DNA from: Sulfurisphaera javensis
Lineage (GTDB): Archaea > Thermoproteota > Thermoprotei_A > Sulfolobales > Sulfolobaceae
Length of the DNA stretch: 64,000 nt
Reading direction: 5' to 3'
Assembly: GCF_041154675.1 (NCBI RefSeq)
Contig: NZ_AP031322.1
Span: 1,302,001-1,366,000 of the forward strand
Shown here: positions 52,546 through 62,224 of the stretch, piece by piece
How positions within the stretch are numbered: position 1 is the first letter of the stretch
Layout: the number at the start of each line of letters is the position of its first letter
Position numbers and translations under genes: made by a program
The notes under the pieces: generated by a model
The model's database searches: none
What the model was told of the DNA's origin: nothing
The model's input: the letters and a program-made list of their open reading frames with translations, nothing else

Positions 52546-53845
52546 ATCTTTTTCTTTCAGTAGTTTCTTTTCTCTCCTCTTCCTTTGGCTGTTCGGTTAT
52601 TCCTTCATATAAAGAGGATAACATTTTTATAACGTCTTTCTCTTTTTCAGTTAATTCTAATTCTTTATCTAGTTTATCATGAAACTTTTTGTAATAAATT
52701 ACAAATAATGGAAGAAAATCGTTTAATGTTTTATCTTTCGAGGCATGAATAATCACACCTATTTTCCTTAAAAGACTATCTAAGGCATCTCTAGTCTCTT
52801 TGGTCTTAGCTAGCTGTTGGATATATTGGGGGAATTGGTATTTCACCCATTTTGCCTTATAAGTAGGCTTTTTCTTTTCGAATGAGGCAAATGCAACTCC
52901 GGGCCCCATTAGATCAAAAGTATACGACAATAAGTCCCACCCAACTAATTTAGCTCTATTTAAGAAGATAGAAGCTCTTGATAGAGCATCATATGCTCTC
53001 CAAACGTCTTCCATGTCAGTGTATTGAAGTGGAATATTTTCATCGAGCCAACGCAATAACAATTCATAATCAATCTGTGTATCTGTAACAGCACTTTTAG
53101 CTTGCCAGTAATATTTAGCCCAGAAAACGCTTCTCAATGCTTCAAATGGATCTAGCTCTCTATCTTTTTTCCTAACTAAGTTCTTTGCCATATCTATTGT
53201 AACTCTACCATAGCCCTCAGCTACTCCTTGTAACATATTAATTGCATATCTTGCATCTCCTTCTGATTGGTCAATTATAAAATCTAATGCCTCATCTTCA
53301 CAAACTATTTTTTCTGCTTCACAAATTTTTTTAAGTATTCTCTTTAACGGATATTTAGTTAGTCTTTTTAATTCTATCATCTTTGCTGCATTCCTTAACG
53401 GTCTGAGAGAGGGATCCCAAGGATCATTAGCCGTTAATATGATAGGATATTTTGTCTTGTTTATAAGTTCTATAATAGCATCAATAGCTCCAGCGTCAGC
53501 TCTTGCGTTTAAACCATCGACTTCGTCTAGTAAAATTAGCTTTCCCTTAATCCCAAATAGGGTTCCAGTAACTGATGCTCTCTCTGCCATACTTCTTATG
53601 TCGTTTAAGTTTCTTGAATCACTTGCATTCATTTCAAATAATTCTAGTTTATAGTCTCTAGCTAAAGCTTCTGCTAAAGTAGTTTTTCCTACTCCTGGCG
53701 GGCCGTATAGCAAAACAGCTTTATAACTGGGATTTCCTTTTAACCAACTTTCAATCCATTCAGTTAACTCTTTTTTTGCTTCATCTTCATTTTCAACTTC
53801 ATTTAAAGATTTGGGCCTATATTTTAAAAACCACTGTAAAGGCAA
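52517..53845 (-). CDS. rfcL: Replication factor C large subunit
   Basis: Clamp-loader large subunit. 442 residues: Walker A GPPGVGKT (48-55), Walker [10 protein letters not shown], then the collar domain. The C terminus is long and highly charged ([20 protein letters not shown]) without an obvious PCNA-binding FF motif. Follows rfcS by 1 bp, as in other archaea. Confidence 0.95.
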   Translation of the reverse strand: MPLQWFLKYRPKSLNEVENEDEAKKELTEWIESWLKGNPSYKAVLLYGPPGVGKTTLAEALARDYKLELFEMNASDSRNLNDIRSMAERASVTGTLFGIKGKLILLDEVDGLNARADAGAIDAIIELINKTKYPIILTANDPWDPSLRPLRNAAKMIELKRLTKYPLKRILKKICEAEKIVCEDEALDFIIDQSEGDARYAINMLQGVAEGYGRVTIDMAKNLVRKKDRELDPFEALRSVFWAKYYWQAKSAVTDTQIDYELLLRWLDENIPLQYTDMEDVWRAYDALSRASIFLNRAKLVGWDLLSYTFDLMGPGVAFASFEKKKPTYKAKWVKYQFPQYIQQLAKTKETRDALDSLLRKIGVIIHASKDKTLNDFLPLFVIYYKKFHDKLDKELELTEKEKDVIKMLSSLYEGITEQPKEEERKETTERKRSTYYRRKKS

Positions 53846-53846
53846 T

Positions 53847-54830
53847 TTACTTCCCTTTAAGGTATTTTTCTCCGTAAACAGCTAATTTAGCTAATAATGC
53901 ACTTAACTGTATTTCATCGTCAGCTCCTTCCATAATTCTATATTCTACTTCTCCTATATAATCAACTAGCAATACTTTCAAATCATCTGGTATGTTGATT
54001 TCATTTCCAGTTATTTCTCTGTGAACTTGCTTTATTATATCTTCACCTGATAGTCCATAGTTAACGAGTAATTCTCTCAATTTCTCTCTAGCTTTTAAAA
54101 AGTTGCCTTGAAGTGCTGTCATAATCATATCTCTAATCTCTTTAGGTTGAGCTAAACCTAGAACTTTATAAACAGCCTCAACAGTAACTTTACCGTAAAC
54201 TGAAGAAGCTTGAAGAATATTGATGGATTTTCTCATGTCTCCTTGAGTAATATCATAAATCGTTTCTAATGCTTTTTGATCAACTTCCACTTTTTCATTC
54301 TTTGCTATGTACATTAACCTAGCTACTACATCTTCTTTTTTGAGTGGGTAAAATCTAAATAATGCTGTTCTTGATTGAATAGGTTCAATAATTTTACTTA
54401 AATAATTACAAGCTAAAATAAATCTAGTAGTTTCTGTATATAATTCCATTGTTCTTCTAAGCGCTTGCTGGGCATCTGCTGTCATATTGTCTGCTTCATC
54501 TAGCAATACTACTTTAAATGGAACGTTGCCACCAGCAACTGTTCTAGCGAACTCTTTGACTTTATTTCGTATAACATCAATACCCCTCTCATCACTGGCG
54601 TTCAGTTCTAAAAAATATTGCCTATAATTTTCACCATATAGATCATGAACTAAAGCAAGAGCAGCAGTAGTTTTTCCCGTACCCGGAGGGCCAGAAAAGA
54701 GTAAATGTGGCATGTTTTTTTCCTTAACAAATTTCTTTAATCTTTCTACGATATCTTTCTGATTAACTATATCGTCAAGAGATTTAGGCCTATATTTTTC
54801 AGTCCAAAGTATTTCTTCTTCAACTGACAT
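53847..54830 (-). CDS. rfcS: Replication factor C small subunit
   Basis: Clamp-loader small subunit (four copies with one RfcL). 327 residues: Walker A GPPGTGKT (47-54), [11 protein letters not shown], and SRT at the arginine-finger position where most RFC proteins have SRC. Upstream of rfcL in an operon. Confidence 0.95.
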   Translation of the reverse strand: MSVEEEILWTEKYRPKSLDDIVNQKDIVERLKKFVKEKNMPHLLFSGPPGTGKTTAALALVHDLYGENYRQYFLELNASDERGIDVIRNKVKEFARTVAGGNVPFKVVLLDEADNMTADAQQALRRTMELYTETTRFILACNYLSKIIEPIQSRTALFRFYPLKKEDVVARLMYIAKNEKVEVDQKALETIYDITQGDMRKSINILQASSVYGKVTVEAVYKVLGLAQPKEIRDMIMTALQGNFLKAREKLRELLVNYGLSGEDIIKQVHREITGNEINIPDDLKVLLVDYIGEVEYRIMEGADDEIQLSALLAKLAVYGEKYLKGK

Positions 54831-54878
54831 ACAAAATTACCCTTAATTATAACATATTAGAAAAATAGTTAAAAGAAC

Positions 54879-55328
54879 TTACCTTCTTTTATACTTACCC
54901 ATAATTACTCCTTTGTCAATTATATGGCCTTCCATCATACTTTTTAAATCATCTGCAGTTACTCCAGATTTAACTGGGAATTCAATGTCCAAAGCATAAA
55001 CATTAAAGAAATATCTATGCGGAGGATGAGTTCTTGGAGGGCAAGGTCCTCCATAACCAACTTCGCCAAAATCATTCACTCCTTGTATACCATAATCTGT
55101 TTTTTCTGTTTTCTTAATATTTTCTGGTAATTTGTTCGTTTTTACATTATAAATCACCCAATGAATAAAAGTTCCGCCCGGAGCATCAGGATCTTCAACA
55201 ATTATAGCATAGGTTTTAGCATTAGGCACTTCATCCCATTGAAGATCTGGAGATACATTAGATCCATCACATGTATATTTTACTGGGATAAAATCCTCAT
55301 GCTTAAAAGCAGAAGACCTAACATTCAT
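54879..55328 (-). CDS. PEBP-family protein (YbhB/YbcL type)
   Basis: Phosphatidylethanolamine-binding-protein fold, unknown ligand in archaea. 149 residues: VEDPDAPGGTFIHWVIYNV and GYGGPCPPRTHPPHRYFF are the anion-binding signatures. Cytosolic, since no signal peptide. 33 bp from psmB. Confidence 0.88.
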   Translation of the reverse strand: MNVRSSAFKHEDFIPVKYTCDGSNVSPDLQWDEVPNAKTYAIIVEDPDAPGGTFIHWVIYNVKTNKLPENIKKTEKTDYGIQGVNDFGEVGYGGPCPPRTHPPHRYFFNVYALDIEFPVKSGVTADDLKSMMEGHIIDKGVIMGKYKRR

Positions 55329-55360
55329 AATTACAAAATCTCTAACAAGAATAAAAATTT

Positions 55361-55984
55361 TTATATTTTCCTTTCTGGGTAATACTCTTTCTCTTCATGT
55401 CCATTTTTAGTTATCTTTGCAACTATAACTCCAGTCCCTGTATAAGGATCCCTTTTTATTGACGAGAAAATAGCTCTTCTAGCTAAATCTGCAGCTTCAT
55501 CTAGTGTCATATCTGGTCTGTATTCATCTTCAATAACTCCTATAGCTTCGACAGAACCTGAGCCAGTAGCTGTATAATCTTCTTCTGTTATATCTCCCAC
55601 ATAATCTAAATTATAAAGTTTGGGTTGATCATCAACTCCACCAATTAGTATTTGAACTAAATAAGGAAGATACTTTGACGAAGAAAGAATATTTGCAAGA
55701 TAAGTAGCTAGTGCTTTAATTGTTGTTGGTCTCATGCCAGTAATGAGATTGTAATGATAAATGTTCTTTAGAATTTCATAAATGAATTGAAGATCTGCGA
55801 CGCTTCCTGCTGTAGTTATGCCAATATGAGGAGCTATGTACAAAACTTTCCTAACATATTTATGCGCTACATAAAGTCCAGCACTAGCTCTTCTATCAGC
55901 AGCCAGTACAACTCCATCCTTTACTTTAATACCCACTGTGGTAGTACCTGTTTTTAAGATCTTCAACTTTGGAGAATCCATCAT
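55361..55984 (-). CDS. psmB: Proteasome beta subunit, catalytically competent
   Basis: Proteolytic subunit of the 20S proteasome. 207 residues; the propeptide is cut at KTG|TTTVG, exposing Thr14 as Thr1. Catalytic D17 (in AADRRAS) and K33 (in YVRKV), counted from Thr1, are present, so it is active. Sulfolobales have two beta subunits, one inactive; this is the active type. The alpha subunit is at 30.7 kb. Confidence 0.93.
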   Translation of the reverse strand: MMDSPKLKILKTGTTTVGIKVKDGVVLAADRRASAGLYVAHKYVRKVLYIAPHIGITTAGSVADLQFIYEILKNIYHYNLITGMRPTTIKALATYLANILSSSKYLPYLVQILIGGVDDQPKLYNLDYVGDITEEDYTATGSGSVEAIGVIEDEYRPDMTLDEAADLARRAIFSSIKRDPYTGTGVIVAKITKNGHEEKEYYPERKI

Positions 55985-56001
55985 AAAATCTTAATGTAAA
56001 A

Positions 56002-57192
56002 CTACTTAATAAAACCAACAATTCCTAAGATCTCTTCTGCTAAATCTAAAATCGATCCATCTTTGAAAGGTTCTCCACTTATCATCAAACCTACTGGCAA
56101 GCCATTAAGCGACGTGACTGGTAATGAGATCGATGGAGCCCCAACAGTATTAAATATTTCAGTGTTTGCAATTAATGAATCTCTATATTTTAGTTCATTA
56201 CCTATAACTTCTGAGATTTTAGGAGCTACAATCCTTGTTGTAGGTGATAGAAGCGCGTCAACTTTTTTGAATATCCTGAAATATTCTTCTATAAGTATTT
56301 TGCGTAATCTTAATGCATTTACGTAATCTACTGCGGATATTTGAAAACCACTTTCAATTAATTTTCTGACATCATTAAAGTATTCATCTTTATATTCTTT
56401 GTAATATTTGAGGTGATATGAGGAACCTTCAGCTAATGCAATATTTTTTCTTACTTCTCCCGAATATTTTGTTATCATGTCATTCTTTATTTCAATTATA
56501 TCAAAGTATGACGATAGTTTGTTAATTGTCGAGTTCAAGGCTCTCGAAGTTTCATAGTCCTCAAAGAGGAAAAGTCCTAAAGTGGGTCTTCTTTTGTTAT
56601 GGGTTACTAGCGGTATTTTATTTTCAGTCACAGCTTCCATAACTTTTCTTATTTTGTTTATATCTTTGGCTAGAAATCCTACAGTATCAAAAGTCCAACT
56701 GAAGGGTATTATGCCATCCGTTGGTAATAATCCAGTAGTAGGTTTGAAACCTATAACTCCACATAGAGCAGCTGGAATTCTTATAGATCCACCAGTATCT
56801 GTTCCTATACCTATATCAACTAAATCTAATGCCACTGCAACTGCTGATCCTCCGCTAGAACCTCCACTTATTCTTTCTGGGTCGATAGGATTTTTTGCAG
56901 GACCAATTAAAGATGAAGTATTAGTTGCTCCCATAGCAAACTCATGAGTATTAGTTTTTCCTACTATTTCTCCTCCTTCTTCTAGGATTTTATTTACAAT
57001 GTATGCATTTTCATTAGGGATGAAATCCTTTAGTATTTTTGAACCTGCAGTAGTTCTGATACCCCTTGTCATTATTACGTCTTTTACGCCAAACTTTAGA
57101 CCATGCAGTTTACCTTTATCTCTAATTTTCATTTTTGCTATCGTTACAAAAATATTGTATTTTGAATTTAATTCTTCTAATGACATCTTCAT
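56002..57192 (-). CDS. Amidase signature-family hydrolase
   Basis: Amidase (GatA-like) with the Ser-cisSer-Lys triad: Lys in GVKDV (about residue 37), cis-Ser and nucleophile in GGSSGGSAVAV and TDTGGSIRIPAALCG. 396 residues. No GatB or GatC neighbour, so a stand-alone amidase acting on carboxamides is more likely than tRNA amidotransferase. Substrate unknown. Confidence 0.85.
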   Translation of the reverse strand: MKMSLEELNSKYNIFVTIAKMKIRDKGKLHGLKFGVKDVIMTRGIRTTAGSKILKDFIPNENAYIVNKILEEGGEIVGKTNTHEFAMGATNTSSLIGPAKNPIDPERISGGSSGGSAVAVALDLVDIGIGTDTGGSIRIPAALCGVIGFKPTTGLLPTDGIIPFSWTFDTVGFLAKDINKIRKVMEAVTENKIPLVTHNKRRPTLGLFLFEDYETSRALNSTINKLSSYFDIIEIKNDMITKYSGEVRKNIALAEGSSYHLKYYKEYKDEYFNDVRKLIESGFQISAVDYVNALRLRKILIEEYFRIFKKVDALLSPTTRIVAPKISEVIGNELKYRDSLIANTEIFNTVGAPSISLPVTSLNGLPVGLMISGEPFKDGSILDLAEEILGIVGFIK

Positions 57193-57209
57193 TCACGCAA
57201 TATAAAGGC

Positions 57210-57644
57210 TCACTTAATCTTTCTAAGATGTAATCTTCCAAGTTCATTTAGTATTACCTTTATAAAATTTTCTAACTCCTCCTTATTAATATCTCTTTCC
57301 TTAGCAATAGAGAAAACTATCTCTTCAACTTTCGAGTAATTTTTGTATTCTTCGTTTAATCTTCTCCACGGTATTCCTTTTAATGCTCTTGCTATCTTTT
57401 CATTAAAGGGCAACTTTTTCATTAACATAAGACAAGCTATGATAGGATATCCTATATAATTTCTATACATAGTCCCATTATCTGTGCTATTAACTAAATT
57501 TTCTTTTATAATAACTTTATATACACGATCTCCCTCTGAGGAGACAACTTCACATTCATTTTCATTAATAATCTTAACTCTATTATCAGCAATAGCACCT
57601 AATGCTTCAAGAACTTTAATTCTAGGTGGATTTTTTAAGTACAT
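57210..57644 (-). CDS. Conserved Sulfolobales protein, unknown
   Basis: Not recognised. 144 residues, mixed alpha/beta, positively charged at both ends. Motif-like parts are RIKVLEALGAIADNRVKI (winged-helix-like opening) and KGIPWRRLNEEYKNYSKV. Divergent from acr with a 70-bp promoter-bearing gap, so it could regulate acr; that is a guess. Confidence 0.6.
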   Translation of the reverse strand: MYLKNPPRIKVLEALGAIADNRVKIINENECEVVSSEGDRVYKVIIKENLVNSTDNGTMYRNYIGYPIIACLMLMKKLPFNEKIARALKGIPWRRLNEEYKNYSKVEEIVFSIAKERDINKEELENFIKVILNELGRLHLRKIK

Positions 57645-57685
57645 ATAATTAAAAACGAGTCAAAGGTAATAAGCTAATAAAAAAT

Positions 57686-57707
57686 TTATACTATATAAAC
57701 AGTATAA
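57686..57707 (+). promoter_or_regulatory. Palindrome over the acr box A
   Basis: TTATACT and AGTATAA form perfect 7-bp arms separated by 8 bp (ATATAAAC), reaching to within 7 bp of the acr ATG. The left arm merges with the probable TATA element TTTATACTATATA. This looks like an operator that would block TBP or RNA polymerase. Confidence 0.5.
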
Positions 57708-57714
57708 GCAATTA

Positions 57715-58719
57715 ATGAAAGCTATAGTAGTTCCAGGGCCAAAACAAGGTTACAAACTCCAAGAAGTTCCTGATCCTAAACCTAATAAAGATGAAGTAGT
57801 AATAAGAGTAGATAGAGCTGCTCTCTGTTATAGAGATTTGTTACAACTTCAAGGATATTATCCAAGAATGAAATACCCAGTAATACTAGGACATGAAGTA
57901 GTTGGTACAATTGAAGAAGTTGGTGAAAATGTAAAAGATTTTGAAGTTGGTGATAAAGTAATTTCATTACTTTATGCCCCTGACGGAACATGTGAATATT
58001 GTAAAATGGGAGAGGAGGCTTATTGCCACAGTAGGCTTGGATACTCAGAAGAATTAGATGGCTTTTTTGCTGAAAAAGCTAAAATTAAGGTTACAAGTTT
58101 AGTTAAAGTGCCAAAAGGAACACCAGACGAAGGAGCAGTTTTAGTTCCATGTGTAACTGGGATGATATATAGGGGAATAAGAAGAGCCGGAGGTATTAGG
58201 CAAAACGAATTAGTATTAGTTACTGGTGCAAGCGGAGGCGTTGGGATTCACGCTATCCAAGTTGCAAAGGCATTAGGTGCAAAAGTAATAGGTGTAACTA
58301 CTTCTGAAGAAAAAGCTAAGGTGATAAAACAATATGCAGACTATGTAATAGTCGGTACTAAATTCTCAGAAGAGGCTAAAAAGATAGGTGATGTAACAAT
58401 GGTAATAGATACTGTTGGGACACCAACTTTTGATGAAAGTCTTAGATCTTTATGGATGGGAGGAAGAATAGTACAAATAGGTAATGTTGATCCTTCACAG
58501 ATATATAATTTAAGGCTAGGATATATAATTCTAAAAGATATAAAAATAGTTGGACATGCTTCTGCCACTAAAAAGGATGCTGAAGAAACATTAAAGCTTA
58601 CACAAGAAGGTAAAATAAAGCCAATAATAGCTGGGACTGTAAGTCTTGATAACATAGATTATGGATATCAACTGATCAAGGATAAAAACAAGATAGGAAA
58701 AGTCTTAGTAAAACCATAA
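57715..58719 (+). CDS. acr: Acryloyl-CoA reductase (NADPH)
   Basis: Zinc-type MDR-family reductase. Closely resembles, as I recall it, S. tokodaii ST0480, which reduces acryloyl-CoA to propionyl-CoA in the 3-hydroxypropionate/4-hydroxybutyrate carbon-fixation cycle. 334 residues: GHEVVGTIEEVGENVKDFEVGD, structural Cys cluster CEYCKMGEEAYC, NADPH-binding TGASGGVGIHAIQVAKALGA. ATG follows a palindromic promoter. No other cycle genes are in the window. Confidence 0.88.
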   Translation: MKAIVVPGPKQGYKLQEVPDPKPNKDEVVIRVDRAALCYRDLLQLQGYYPRMKYPVILGHEVVGTIEEVGENVKDFEVGDKVISLLYAPDGTCEYCKMGEEAYCHSRLGYSEELDGFFAEKAKIKVTSLVKVPKGTPDEGAVLVPCVTGMIYRGIRRAGGIRQNELVLVTGASGGVGIHAIQVAKALGAKVIGVTTSEEKAKVIKQYADYVIVGTKFSEEAKKIGDVTMVIDTVGTPTFDESLRSLWMGGRIVQIGNVDPSQIYNLRLGYIILKDIKIVGHASATKKDAEETLKLTQEGKIKPIIAGTVSLDNIDYGYQLIKDKNKIGKVLVKP

Positions 58720-58744
58720 ATTTCTAATTATGTAATAAGTATGT

Positions 58745-59353
58745 GTGAAGGTAAAATTTTCATCAATTGAAATTAAAGGCGATTTATTACCACATACAAA
58801 GGATGATGTAAATCAGTATAAGGAAATAGCCTCATTTATTTTAGACGCTATTGGAGAAACACCTATAACGGAAATTACAATTGATGATAAGCTTCTATAT
58901 TTTTCATCTTTTCTTACAACAAAACTAATTGAAGGAATATTAGATAATGTTTATGCTTACACATCAGAAATAAAAGGTCCAAAATATTTATCTGGAGACG
59001 TGTCTATGATAATAAGTGAAGCAATAACTTATGCAACTTTAAATGCATTATATGATGTAAAGCTTACTAATATAATTCCATTTAGAAGTGTAAAATATTT
59101 AGGCACTATAGTAGATGCCATGATTGATTTAAACTATGAAGAGAAGCTTAGCAAATTTATTGGTTCAAAGGGGGGAGTACTATTTGTTAACATACGATCT
59201 TCTATGAATCCTCGTTCTTATTATCTTATAGATAAACTAGCTAAAAGTTTAATAAATTTAGAAATCGTTCGATATCCAGACAATTATGGTTTAATCTCTA
59301 TGGTGATAAAGGATAAAAACCTAAAAGAAATCTTCATATTCATTAAACCGTGA
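58745..59353 (+). CDS. Conserved unknown protein
   Basis: Not recognised. 202 residues from GTG at 58745: mixed alpha/beta, no membrane segment, with FRSVKYLGTIVDAMIDLNYEEKLSKFIGS and IRSSMNPRSYYLIDKLAKSL as distinctive parts. Starts 26 bp after acr and overlaps the next gene by four bases, so it is probably in the acr transcript. Confidence 0.6.
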   Translation: MKVKFSSIEIKGDLLPHTKDDVNQYKEIASFILDAIGETPITEITIDDKLLYFSSFLTTKLIEGILDNVYAYTSEIKGPKYLSGDVSMIISEAITYATLNALYDVKLTNIIPFRSVKYLGTIVDAMIDLNYEEKLSKFIGSKGGVLFVNIRSSMNPRSYYLIDKLAKSLINLEIVRYPDNYGLISMVIKDKNLKEIFIFIKP

Positions 59354-59358
59354 TTAAA

Positions 59359-59841
59359 ATGAGTTGTGATAGAATATCTGAGGCGTTAATATATTTATGG
59401 ATAGGAGAATCAAAAGAAGCTGAAAATATCTCCAAAGAATGTCTTCAGAGTCTAAGAGATAGTATCTCAAAAATCAGAGAAAAAATCAAGGAGATAAAAG
59501 CAAATGTTGAAGAAGAATATATATTGCCTTTCTATTTGAGAGAAAAAGGAATAGAAACTGAAGATTTGATAAAATTAGCACTTTATGAGCTATCTAGGCG
59601 TATTAACATGTTTCCTGGTAATTCTTCATCAAAGAATTTTGATGGTGTTAAATACAACGTGTTTTATAGTGGTCAAAAAACAATAATAAGAGGTTATTGT
59701 AAAGATTGTAAAGGATATAAATTTGAAGATATAGATAGAGGATTTCTGATAAAACTTGATGGACTTATTTATGGTGAAATATTAGGAAGTATTAAGGAAG
59801 ATAGTGAAATAAAGAAATTAATAAGTGAATTAATAAAGTAG
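59359..59841 (+). CDS. Conserved unknown protein with a Cys pair
   Basis: Not recognised. ATG at 59359 (MSCDRISEAL) is chosen over an in-frame GTG three codons upstream. About 160 residues: a long charged helical N terminus (SLRDSISKIREKIKEIKAN) and a C-terminal beta part with GYCKDCKGYKF. Coupled to the preceding gene. Ends 52 bp before the shared tRNA-Leu flank. Confidence 0.55.
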   Translation: MSCDRISEALIYLWIGESKEAENISKECLQSLRDSISKIREKIKEIKANVEEEYILPFYLREKGIETEDLIKLALYELSRRINMFPGNSSSKNFDGVKYNVFYSGQKTIIRGYCKDCKGYKFEDIDRGFLIKLDGLIYGEILGSIKEDSEIKKLISELIK

Positions 59842-59892
59842 TTTTATATCAATTTAGTTCTTCTCTGAAAAATAAATAGTATTGTAATAAAA
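59841..59892. repeat. Third copy of the tRNA-Leu 3' flank
   Basis: 52 bp (GTTTTATATCAATTTAGTTC...) matching 42771-42822 with one mismatch (TTCTCTG versus TTCTATG). It lies downstream, in tRNA orientation, of tRNA-Leu(GAG), and contains T-rich runs that could end transcription. Confidence 0.85.
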
Positions 59893-59977
59893 TGCGGGGG
59901 GTGGGACTTGAACCCACGCAGGCCTACGCCAGCGGAGCCTCAGTCCGCCCCCTTTGACCTTGCTCGGGCACCCCCGC
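59893..59977 (-). tRNA. tRNA-Leu (anticodon GAG)
   Basis: Minus strand, 85 nt, no intron. Acceptor GCGGGGG with CCCCCGC, anticodon loop CTGAGGC in the stem GCGGA/TCCGC, class II variable arm (TGGCGTAGGCC). Shares D-arm sequence GAGCAAGG with the TAG isoacceptor and the same T arm. The only intronless member of the trio. Confidence 0.95.
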
Positions 59978-60410
59978 ACAACAAATATATTAATTCATAG
60001 GGCTAAAAATGTTTTCTTTAACCAAAGACCTTTATATTAAAATGCCAAATTGAAGTACTCAGTGCAAGAAAGAGAAATATAAAACCTTAATAAGTTAAAG
60101 AGATTATTGTCTTTCTATTAACGAGCACTGAAAACTGTTTCATAAATCTGTAAATTTATATGTTTTCAATTTAATTTATTTCTAGAATCCTAACTAAACA
60201 GAAATGATAATTCACGAATAGTGGTAGAAAATGGAAAAGATGTTTTCTCGTAGTAAGTTGAGGTGGTTTCCACAAAAGTAATGAAGAAGAATGATATGGT
60301 TTGTAGTAGTCTAGTGACCTATTTGTATAAACAAATAGTTACCTATTAAACCTATAGCAAGCTTTATTAGGCAATTGAAGCTAAATTAAATATCAGATTA
60401 GGGATGAGTC
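59978..60410. other. Long intergenic region before aRF1
   Basis: About 430 bp with no ORF of coding character. It contains a 7-bp perfect hairpin CTATTTG/CAAATAG (60319-60338) and the heptamer ACCTATT around 60318 and 60341, with a near copy ACCTATA at 60350. No C/D or H/ACA box was found. Confidence 0.5.
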
Positions 60411-60426
60411 TTTGATAAATATCAAA
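60411..60426 (+). promoter_or_regulatory. 16-bp palindrome upstream of aRF1
   Basis: TTTGATAAATATCAAA has perfect 7-bp arms around a 2-bp centre. It is centred about 22 bp before the TTG start, where box A would lie, so it may serve as promoter element or operator. Confidence 0.4.
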
Positions 60427-60440
60427 TAAATAAACAAGAA

Positions 60441-61511
60441 TTGAAAGTTCTAATAAGAGAATTAAAAAAATGGTCTGCTCCAGCAACGGTTCTTCTATCA
60501 TTATATATTCCTCCGGGTAGACCTATACCTGATGTTCTTAATCTTTTAAGACAAGAATATTCAATAGCTCAAAACATAAAATTGAAAAGGACAAGAGATG
60601 CAGTTACATCAGCAATTCAATCTGCTATCGATAGATTAACGCAAATACCAAAAGTACCGGAAAATGGATTAGTAATATTTTGCGGAGAAAATTTTGAAAC
60701 TGAAGAATCAAAGTGTTTCGTGTTTTCGCCACCAGAAAAAGTCACAATATTCTTTTATAGAACAGATAAGTATTTTCACGTTGAGTTTCTGGAAGATATG
60801 ATTGAAGAAACTGATGTATTTGGGTTGATTCTAGTTGAAAGAGATTATGCTACTATTGGAGTATTAAAAGGGACCAGAATCGAAGTATTAGATGAGTTTG
60901 AGGGTTTTGTGCCAGGGAAGCATATGATGGGTGGGCAATCTCAGAGGCGTATTGATAGAATAATAGAAGAAATGTATGCAAATTTCCTTAAAGAAGTTGG
61001 AGAAAAAGCTAATGCATATCTGCTTCCTTACCTAGAGAGTCAAAAATTGAAGGGAATATTATTAGGTGGCCCTGGATATGCAAAGAAGGATTTCTATGAC
61101 GGCGATTACTTAGATTATAGATTAAAGAAGTTAGTACTTCAACCACTTTATGATATTCCTGATCAAGGAGATGCTGGATTAAAGGAGTTAGTTATGAAAG
61201 CACAAGATATATTAAAAAATCAAAAATATGTGCAGGTTCAGAATCTTTTGGAGGAATTAAAATATCATATTGCTAAAGATGATGGATTAGTTATTTATGG
61301 AATTGAAGAAATAAGGAAAGCTTTACAAATGGGTGCTGTAGATTCTTTAGTAGTTTATGATGAGCCAAATACTGAATTAGAAAAATTAGCACAAGAGGCT
61401 GAGAATTATGGTACAAAAGTGTATGTTGTTGGTGATGAATTACCTGATGCAGAATGGGTTAAAAAAACGTTTGGTGGAGCTATAGGTAAGTTAAGATACA
61501 AAATATATTAA
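60441..61511 (+). CDS. prf1: Peptide chain release factor 1
   Basis: Archaeal class I release factor recognising all three stops. 356 residues from TTG 60441; the frame is open 12 codons further upstream without a start. The stop-recognition motif reads NIKL (45-48) in place of NIKS, and GGQ (164-166) is GGQSQRR. The NIKL form also occurs, as I recall, in other Sulfolobus species. A HemK-like methyltransferase for the GGQ glutamine is at 39.1 kb. Confidence 0.92.
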   Translation: MKVLIRELKKWSAPATVLLSLYIPPGRPIPDVLNLLRQEYSIAQNIKLKRTRDAVTSAIQSAIDRLTQIPKVPENGLVIFCGENFETEESKCFVFSPPEKVTIFFYRTDKYFHVEFLEDMIEETDVFGLILVERDYATIGVLKGTRIEVLDEFEGFVPGKHMMGGQSQRRIDRIIEEMYANFLKEVGEKANAYLLPYLESQKLKGILLGGPGYAKKDFYDGDYLDYRLKKLVLQPLYDIPDQGDAGLKELVMKAQDILKNQKYVQVQNLLEELKYHIAKDDGLVIYGIEEIRKALQMGAVDSLVVYDEPNTELEKLAQEAENYGTKVYVVGDELPDAEWVKKTFGGAIGKLRYKIY

Positions 61512-61514
61512 TCA

Positions 61515-62144
61515 TCAAATAATTTTTCTTCTTTTCATCTCATTAAGAATTTTTTCTATTGCTATAGGTGGTTCTACACCATAGCTTTCTACGAATTTTT
61601 TCTTTAATATATTTGGCTCTAAATCTTTAAATTTTTCCTCAGCAATAATTTTCCTAATCAAATTAATTTCATCCTCCCAGTAATTCCAAGGATACATAAA
61701 CCAAGACCAATCTTTTATTACAAGAGCATAATAATCTGGTCTAATTTTAGCGCTTTGTTCAATAATTTGCATTGTAGCAGTTTTAACTTCTTTAGGATTA
61801 AATGAGTCCATTACATATTTTCTGGCTAGTTCTACACTATCACCAGTGTCAGTAATATCATCTACTATTAAAACTCTTTTACCTTGAAGATCAACTTTAT
61901 ATGGATATTTAACTTTAGCTTCCGGTGTGTGAGAAGCTGTTTCTATCCAATGTTCTATCTTTATGGAGAGCATGTCTATTACTCCAAGAACATCGGCTAC
62001 AATTCTTGCTGGCACTAAGCCACCACGAGCGATTGCTATTATTATATCTGGGTTGTATTCAGATTCTTTAATTTTTTCTGCTAATAGAGTAGACCATTCA
62101 GCTACTTCTTCCCATTTAACAACCTTAACTGGTATTTTTGGCAA
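61515..62144 (-). CDS. Phosphoribosyltransferase (purine, XPRT/GPRT-like)
   Basis: Type I phosphoribosyltransferase for purine salvage. PRPP loop [15 protein letters not shown] and hydrophobic [15 protein letters not shown] at 62144 ([14 protein letters not shown]) is chosen because a box A (TTTTATATC) lies 25 bp before it; an in-frame TTG at 62183 would add 13 residues that cover that element. Converges with aRF1 at a 3-bp gap and diverges from mtnP. 6-oxopurine substrate likely but not settled. Confidence 0.82.
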   Translation of the reverse strand: MPKIPVKVVKWEEVAEWSTLLAEKIKESEYNPDIIIAIARGGLVPARIVADVLGVIDMLSIKIEHWIETASHTPEAKVKYPYKVDLQGKRVLIVDDITDTGDSVELARKYVMDSFNPKEVKTATMQIIEQSAKIRPDYYALVIKDWSWFMYPWNYWEDEINLIRKIIAEEKFKDLEPNILKKKFVESYGVEPPIAIEKILNEMKRRKII

Positions 62145-62224
62145 TTTAAATTCCCAAATGCTCTTGATATAAAACTTTATCAATTTTTTGGTTTATACTT
62201 TTATACTTAATTGATAAGAATTGT

